Made by a program: the position numbers and the translations under genes. Under the pieces are notes generated by a model. That model worked only from the letters and a program-made list of their open reading frames with translations. It ran no database searches and had not been told where the DNA came from. DNA of 64,000 nucleotides, taken from positions 124,001-188,000 of the forward strand of contig MEHQ01004485.1 in NCBI GenBank assembly GCA_008828725.1, given 5' to 3'. The stretch's first letter is position 1. Every line of letters begins with the position of its first letter. The stretch is from Saccharina japonica. Taxonomy: Eukaryota > Sar > Phaeophyceae > Laminariales > Laminariaceae. Below, piece after piece: positions 59,640-64,000 of the stretch.

Positions 59640-59780
59640 TGGGGAAAAGCTTTGATTATCTTCGTGCGGACGAGTCAACGATTGTCAGCAGTCGCGCGTG
59701 TAGCAGAATCAACCACACATGTGTGAACCCGTGGTTTCCGTTTTAATTTATATGAACGTCACCCTCCATCATTCACTCAC

Positions 59781-59852
59781 AAGGCTTCAAGAGTACCCAG
59801 GCCGTTGAAAATAGCAGTGTCGAGGGTCTTGAGTTTGTTGTCGTCCAGCTCT
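59781..59852 (-). CDS. LRR exon 5
   Basis: The 72-nt exon between AACAG/A and TT/GTGAGT reads ELDDNKLKTLDTAIF then NGLGTLEA. It is the last member of the exon 2-5 array. A long intron (56,225-59,780) follows that reaches into the 6.8 kb duplication. Confidence 0.85.
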
Positions 59853-60194
59853 CTGTTCGTTTTGAGCAAGGAAAAGGATCGAAGTCTCGTTTTGAGCATA
59901 TAAAATGATCGAAGCTTTTGCTGCCGCATGACAGCGTGGGGCAAAAACAACACCCTCGAACAAGGCACATACATTTTGCCTATTCGTACCAATTTTGGTT
60001 AAAGGTTTTGATTATGCCCGCGCGTACAAAGTGTTTGCGTATATGCATCCTTAGGGCGCACAGCGCAGCGCGCCTCCATGCGAGCTAGGTGTCGATCGTA
60101 AGCAGTCAATTGGACAGCACCAAGTAACGTCTGAAACAGTGGTTTCCGTGTGTATATGGGCCGAGGGTGGCATCACCCTCGCTGGCTCACTCAC

Positions 60195-60266
60195 ATGACT
60201 CGAATCGCGTCCAAATCCGCAAAAATGTTAGGGTCGAGGCTCTCGATCATATTTTCTTCGAGATCC
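60195..60266 (-). CDS. LRR exon 4
   Basis: The 72-nt exon between GCAG/G and AT/GTGAGT reads DLEENMIESLDPNIF then ADLDAIRV. The last codon is split, AT plus A of the next exon, giving Ile. It keeps the LRR ladder Asn and spine Phe. Confidence 0.85.
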
Positions 60267-60601
60267 CTGCTTGACCGGCACAACGACAGGTTATACGTCT
60301 CAGGGCGAATAGCAACAAGGAGGATGTCGCTGCCGCATGATCGCGTGAAGAACGTAACACTGGGACAAGGTCCATATCTGGTATGCTTTTCCTACACGAG
60401 CCGACTGTTTCTGACAGGCGTGGATGTGCTCAGGCGTATGTGCGTATTGGCTCCGGAGGGCGAACAGCGCCCTAATGCGGGCGAGGTATCGATCGTCGGT
60501 AGTCAGTTGACGTAACAGCACCAGCTAACGTATGAAACAGTGGTTTCCGTGTCTCGTCTTCTCTGTGTTGAGGGGAACATCATCCTCACTGGGTCACTCA
60601 C

Positions 60602-60673
60602 AAGGTATCAAGTGCGAACAAGCCCGCAAAAGCATTGGCATCGACGTTCGCGATCATGTTTTCGTTCATCAAC
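60602..60673 (-). CDS. LRR exon 3
   Basis: The 72-nt exon has the same boundaries (AACAG/G and TT/GTGAGT). It reads LMNENMIANVDANAF then AGLFALDT. Compared with exon 2, about 20 of 72 bases differ, and only two of the changed codons are silent. Flanking intron blocks are alike. Confidence 0.85.
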
Positions 60674-61123
60674 CTGTTTGAACGGCACAACGACGGAACT
60701 GCGGTGTCATAACAAATAGCAACAGTGGTACCATCGGTGCCGCATGACAGCGTGAAGCACATAGCACTCAAACAATGTGCATATGCTCTTCCTACCGGAA
60801 TCATTTCATGTTCATAGGTCTTGGTATGCTCCGGCCTATATTGTAGCCGCGTCCCGGAGCGTAACGAGTGTTACATGTGTTTCCCACTGATATCCACCCG
60901 CGTTTCCTACTCGAACCGATTAATTATGATGAGTTTGGATATGCTCAGGCGTACTTGTGTATGGGCTTCGAAGGGCGTTCAGTGCTGCGCGCCTTAATGC
61001 GGGCGGGGTATCCATCGTCGGTAGTCAACTGGCGTAACATAACCAATTGATCTATGAAACCGTGGCTCCCGTGTGTCGTGTTAGGTGGATCGAGGGGAAC
61101 ATCATCCTCACTGGGTCACTCAC

Positions 61124-61195
61124 AGGTCATCAAGTACCGCCAAATCCGCAAAAGCATTAGCTTCGATGGTCGTGATCATGTTTTCATCCAGATTC
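61124..61195 (-). CDS. LRR exon 2
   Basis: The 72-nt exon lies between AACAG/G and CT/GTGAGT and reads NLDENMITTIEANAF then ADLAVLDD. It is a canonical LRR with Asn at the ladder position and Phe at the spine position. It belongs to the recently multiplied exon group 2-5 and shares the ENMI and ANAFA core with exon 3. Confidence 0.85.
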
Positions 61196-62874
61196 CTGTT
61201 TGAACGGCACAACGACGGACCTCCGCTCTCAGAGAAAATAGCAACAGTAAGGACGTTATTGCCGCATGTCAGCGTGAGGCACGTACCACTCAAACAAGAT
61301 CCATACGCTTTTCCTCCCACTGGTATCAATTAACGCTCATAGGTTTCAATATGCTCAGGAGTAAGTATATGTTATGGTGCGTCCTGGGGCGTGCAGAGCG
61401 TTACGTGTGTACCCCCTCTATTATCTACACGCTACACAGAATGCGCAGCAGGTGGTACGGTGGAAGCTTGGCCCACAACTCTACGTCTAGCGACGGTTAC
61501 CACCACACCACTCAAAGGGATCATCACCAGGGACGCAGCACACCGCACATTCTAGGATGTATGGACCAAAGGTAACTACTGGCGACTTTCGGGTTTCAAG
61601 TTCGCCAGCAGTACCACGCTACGTAATTTACGGCCGTAAATAGAAGAGAAAACGCACGGATCGTCGGTTTCGTACGGATCGAAGAGAAGGAATTGGAAAT
61701 AAAAATTCAACCATGAAAATGCAGACTTGAATGCGTTTCACAACGGGAATCATCGAGTACCCCTTTCTTCGTCTCGAGTGGGATACATGGTCAATATGGT
61801 CAAATGACTGCTGCAATGAACAAATAGGAATGCACAGCGCCCTACTCCTGACGTCAGGGAAACTCACTTTGGGTGTGATGCTGCTTGCTACCGCGACTGA
61901 TAGGCGGACATTGCTCAGTTGCAATATCAAAACCGGATTGTCGGAGCTCTTCCTTTATGTTGCGTTAGGTGTATCATCGGGGCTCCACTACTTTACGCGT
62001 CGGGCGGGAGTCTTACAATTCAAACAATAAATGGGTTTTGTTTTTTCGTTCCATCGGTAAACGGTATTCATCGAACATATTAATATCATACAGACAAAGC
62101 GCACCTACCGCAAGCAGCCCACCGACACGCTACAACTACAGTACTCGCCACGGCTGACACAACGACATAGGCGAACACATTAGCTTTGGTGAGAAGGCCG
62201 GGAGTCACAGCAGATTTCCAGCGTCCAGCAGTCGCCCACGCAACGTATTTCGTTTTCGTCACACTGGCACAACGTTGGTATGATTTGTTGTTGGTGCTTT
62301 GCCGCACGATAACGCCCTTACGTCTAAAGTTGCGAAACCTTCGCGGAAACTGTGTGCAGTGGTAGTCGAAACACTTGAATCAGTTTAATCAGTATCGGAC
62401 GGTGTCGTGTACACACGCTGATATTGTATCCAGCACAGCACGGGTTGCAGAGAACACACAGGGGGTGCGAAAAAAAGGCATAATATACGGGAAAATATAA
62501 ACTGGAGTGGCGCACAGTTGTTGGTGATATCGCACGGATTGGACAAAACACCCAGGTGTGCACCCGAACAGCGATAACCAAATGACTGAAATGATTATCG
62601 TACAGGGATGCGAACTCTGATGTCTTTACCGGTAAACGTCGACATGGGTAAACACGCCGCTACTCGCTACTCTGATTGTCCGTACAATACGGCGAGGTTC
62701 TTAATCGATCACTATTTTAACAAATTTGCCATCGTTAGAAATAAGGGATGCGAATCTATCCCAGGAATGATCAGTGCCATTGATCATGTTGTAGACCTAC
62801 TGCAGATACAGCAGTAGTAACACAGCCAGGGTAGTAACTACTGTAGTACAGTTACGTTAACAATGAATAAATAG
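61196..62874. other. intron DNA without recognised content
   Basis: Between LRR exon 2 and the R3 repeat I see only unrecognised DNA. A plus-strand frame at 62,608-62,817 and a Cys-rich minus-strand stretch near 62,190-62,300 were considered and not accepted. The first 150 bases right of exon 2 still show traces of the intron repeat of the 59.6-61.3 kb array (TATGCTCAGG near 61,350). Confidence 0.4.
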
Positions 62875-63065
62875 TATGTTTTGTTTTTTTCATCCCATTT
62901 ATTTTCTTGGCCCTTCCTTTTTCTCTCCTGTCTAGTCGTAACTTGGATCCGGGGTCACAAAGCGGGCTCTCTTCCCTCCTCCCCCACTACGTTCTATGCC
63001 TTGCATGTTGAGCGCGGGAACATTTCAGCCCTTGCTCCCCTCGTCAACTCTCGTCAAAATGTGCG
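62875..63065 (+). repeat. dispersed repeat R3, copy 2 (intronic)
   Basis: This copy is related to 15,890-16,112 in the opposite orientation. It shares CATCCCATTTA, GATCCGGGGTCACAAAG and a C-rich run, and lies within the intron between LRR exons 1 and 2. No target duplication or terminal repeat could be defined, so its class is open. Confidence 0.65.
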
Positions 63066-63634
63066 TTATAGGATCTACCAGTTAAAACCCTCGAGGGAAG
63101 AAATTTTCACGCATGGTTTCAGAAATAACCGTACGATTCAAGAGCACAGAAAAACTGACGACGTCGACGAACCAGGCTTCAAGAGCTTAGACGCCGAAAA
63201 AACAAGAGCAGCAACTCAGCCGGTATAATCGATTCCACCTCCTTCAATTTCCTGTACTGCATGCAATACAACTCCAACACGGTAAATTACCGGACACCAT
63301 CACCTCGATTGTTGCTGACTTTGAGTACTATATAGTTGGTCTACGTGAAGGGTTGGCTTCCAACCGAAAACAATTGACAAACTCCATACACAAAGGCATC
63401 CACCTGTGTACTGTATTATAGTCCGTCGTACGCCCCAGCTGTAAGCGCGAGCTTTGATGTCTATCGACGGTTGTCACCACCCCTAGTTCGAACAGGCGCC
63501 GCCCGTTCAGCCAGATCCACCCCACAGACGACAAAGGATCTCGGTTGCACTCCACGGCATATATGTTACGTGGCTGTTTGCTCTCTCTCGACGAATCTGA
63601 CTCACAAGAATCTATACACATTTGGTATACTCAC

Positions 63635-63706
63635 AGGTCTTCCAGAGCCACCATGCCCGCGAAGAGATCGGTTTGAAGGATCTCAATCTGATTTTCTTCG
63701 AGACTC
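63635..63706 (-). CDS. LRR exon 1 (first in window)
   Basis: The 72-nt exon lies between CTAG/G and CT/GTGAGT. It begins SLEENQIEILQTDLF and ends in a helix-side segment AGMVALED, with the last Leu completed by the next exon. It fits the 24-residue xLxxNxIxxLxxxxFxxLxxLxxL pattern, with Gly-Met in place of the usual x-Leu. The following intron (61,196-63,634) holds the second R3 repeat copy. Confidence 0.78.
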
Positions 63707-64000
63707 CTAGTTGCATTGCGACGAATTAGTAGACGGTGCGACAGTATATCGAGCGTAAGTTCGTTTATGATATGAGAAGACCTTCACCGTACAAGAGGGT
63801 ATCCGCGCTTTGCCTCCTCTACTGTGGTAGTCGTAGTATCAGTGTTTATCAGTGCGAAGCGGCTACAGTAGTTCAAAACGACAAGTGTGAAGAACTACTG
63901 GTAGGCAACAGCAGCCCAGTGTTGTGATCAGTGTTCAGTAGCAGCCGCAGTAGATCAGTCTAATGACTCTACTGGCAGTTCTTCAGTGGGGACTGGAGTG

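Larger units (their letters stand above)
59640..61340. repeat. tandem exon-plus-intron array (LRR exons 2-5)
   Basis: Four units of about 400-520 bp each contain an LRR exon and homologous intron sequence. Shared intron phrases include ATGCTCAGGCGTA, GAACAGCGCCCTAATGCGGG, GGTATCGATCGTCGGTAGTCA-like DNA and AACAGTGGTTTCCGTGT. The units are diverged but clearly align, so LRR number has grown by copying exon and intron together. Confidence 0.75.
38858..64000 (-). other. gene span: secreted LRR protein with root-cap/vWD-like domain (5' incomplete)
   Basis: Seventeen exons on the minus strand join in one frame. Twelve LRR exons have phase-2 boundaries, then come an LRR cap exon, a linker exon that switches phase from 2 to 1, two Cys-rich exons and a large domain exon, all phase 1. 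Every acceptor is AG and every donor GTGAGT, GTAAGT, GTGAGA or GTAAGA. No exon contains a stop. The visible protein is about 670 residues. Cysteines, the LRR type and the final domain point to an extracellular or cell-surface product. The start codon and signal peptide were not found, so the gene probably extends past 64,000. Introns are long (0.4-3.6 kb) and hold mainly duplicated DNA. Ligand recognition is an inference from LRR families. No kinase, ROCO or membrane segment was seen in the window. Confidence 0.78.

Noticed and set aside
62190-62300. Cys-rich minus-strand stretch (CQCDENEIRCVGDCW) resembling an LRR N-terminal cap
   Set aside because: There is a stop upstream in frame, no matching acceptor or donor, and it lies between LRR exons 1 and 2 where a cap would not belong.

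Overview
The window looks like nuclear DNA of a multicellular-alga type stramenopile, most likely a brown alga. This is an inference. It rests on long introns, CTG/CAC-rich low-complexity DNA, many nested repeats, and a leucine-rich-repeat (LRR) gene built as one 24-residue repeat per exon, an architecture known from brown-algal immune-type receptor families. No rRNA, tRNA, CRISPR array or bacterial-type operon was seen.

Layout. 1-8.3 kb: low-complexity DNA (G-rich, CAC/CAA-rich and CTN-rich tracts), a diverged tandem pair at 6.7-7.6 kb, and two weak exon candidates on the minus strand. 8.3-18.1 kb: a mosaic of dispersed repeats. It holds five copies of a roughly 0.5-1.2 kb family (R1) that carries a conserved hairpin, six (CAC)n/(GTG)n fold-back units, microsatellites and a short inverted-repeat transposon. 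18,083-27,499: two near-identical 4.7 kb tandem copies, each with a hAT-type MITE bounded by an 8-bp target duplication. 26,926-28,883: a further 0.93 kb duplication. 29.5-33.2 kb: an old, broken Ty3/Gypsy-type retroelement. 33.2-38.1 kb: no gene seen, but a decayed satellite at its right end.

38.9 kb to the right edge: one large minus-strand gene, reconstructed exon by exon. Twelve LRR exons (eleven of exactly 72 nt, one of 81 nt, all in phase 2) lead into a short LRR cap exon, a linker exon, two cysteine-rich exons and a large exon for a root-cap/von Willebrand D-like extracellular domain. All reading phases fit and no exon contains a stop. The 5' end (signal peptide) was not found and is probably beyond the window. 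The product reads as an extracellular LRR recognition protein.

The main discovery candidate is how this gene evolves. A three-exon LRR cassette has been duplicated with its introns (44.5-51.3 kb and 51.3-58.2 kb), and a second run of LRR exons has multiplied at 59.6-61.3 kb. In the three exon pairs of the cassette I count 23 amino-acid-changing codons against one synonymous codon, while repeat-scaffold codons are nearly untouched even at silent sites. The exons are also more diverged (about 17%) than the intron flanks I aligned by eye (about 10%). This is the pattern expected of a receptor diversifying its binding surface by exon duplication.
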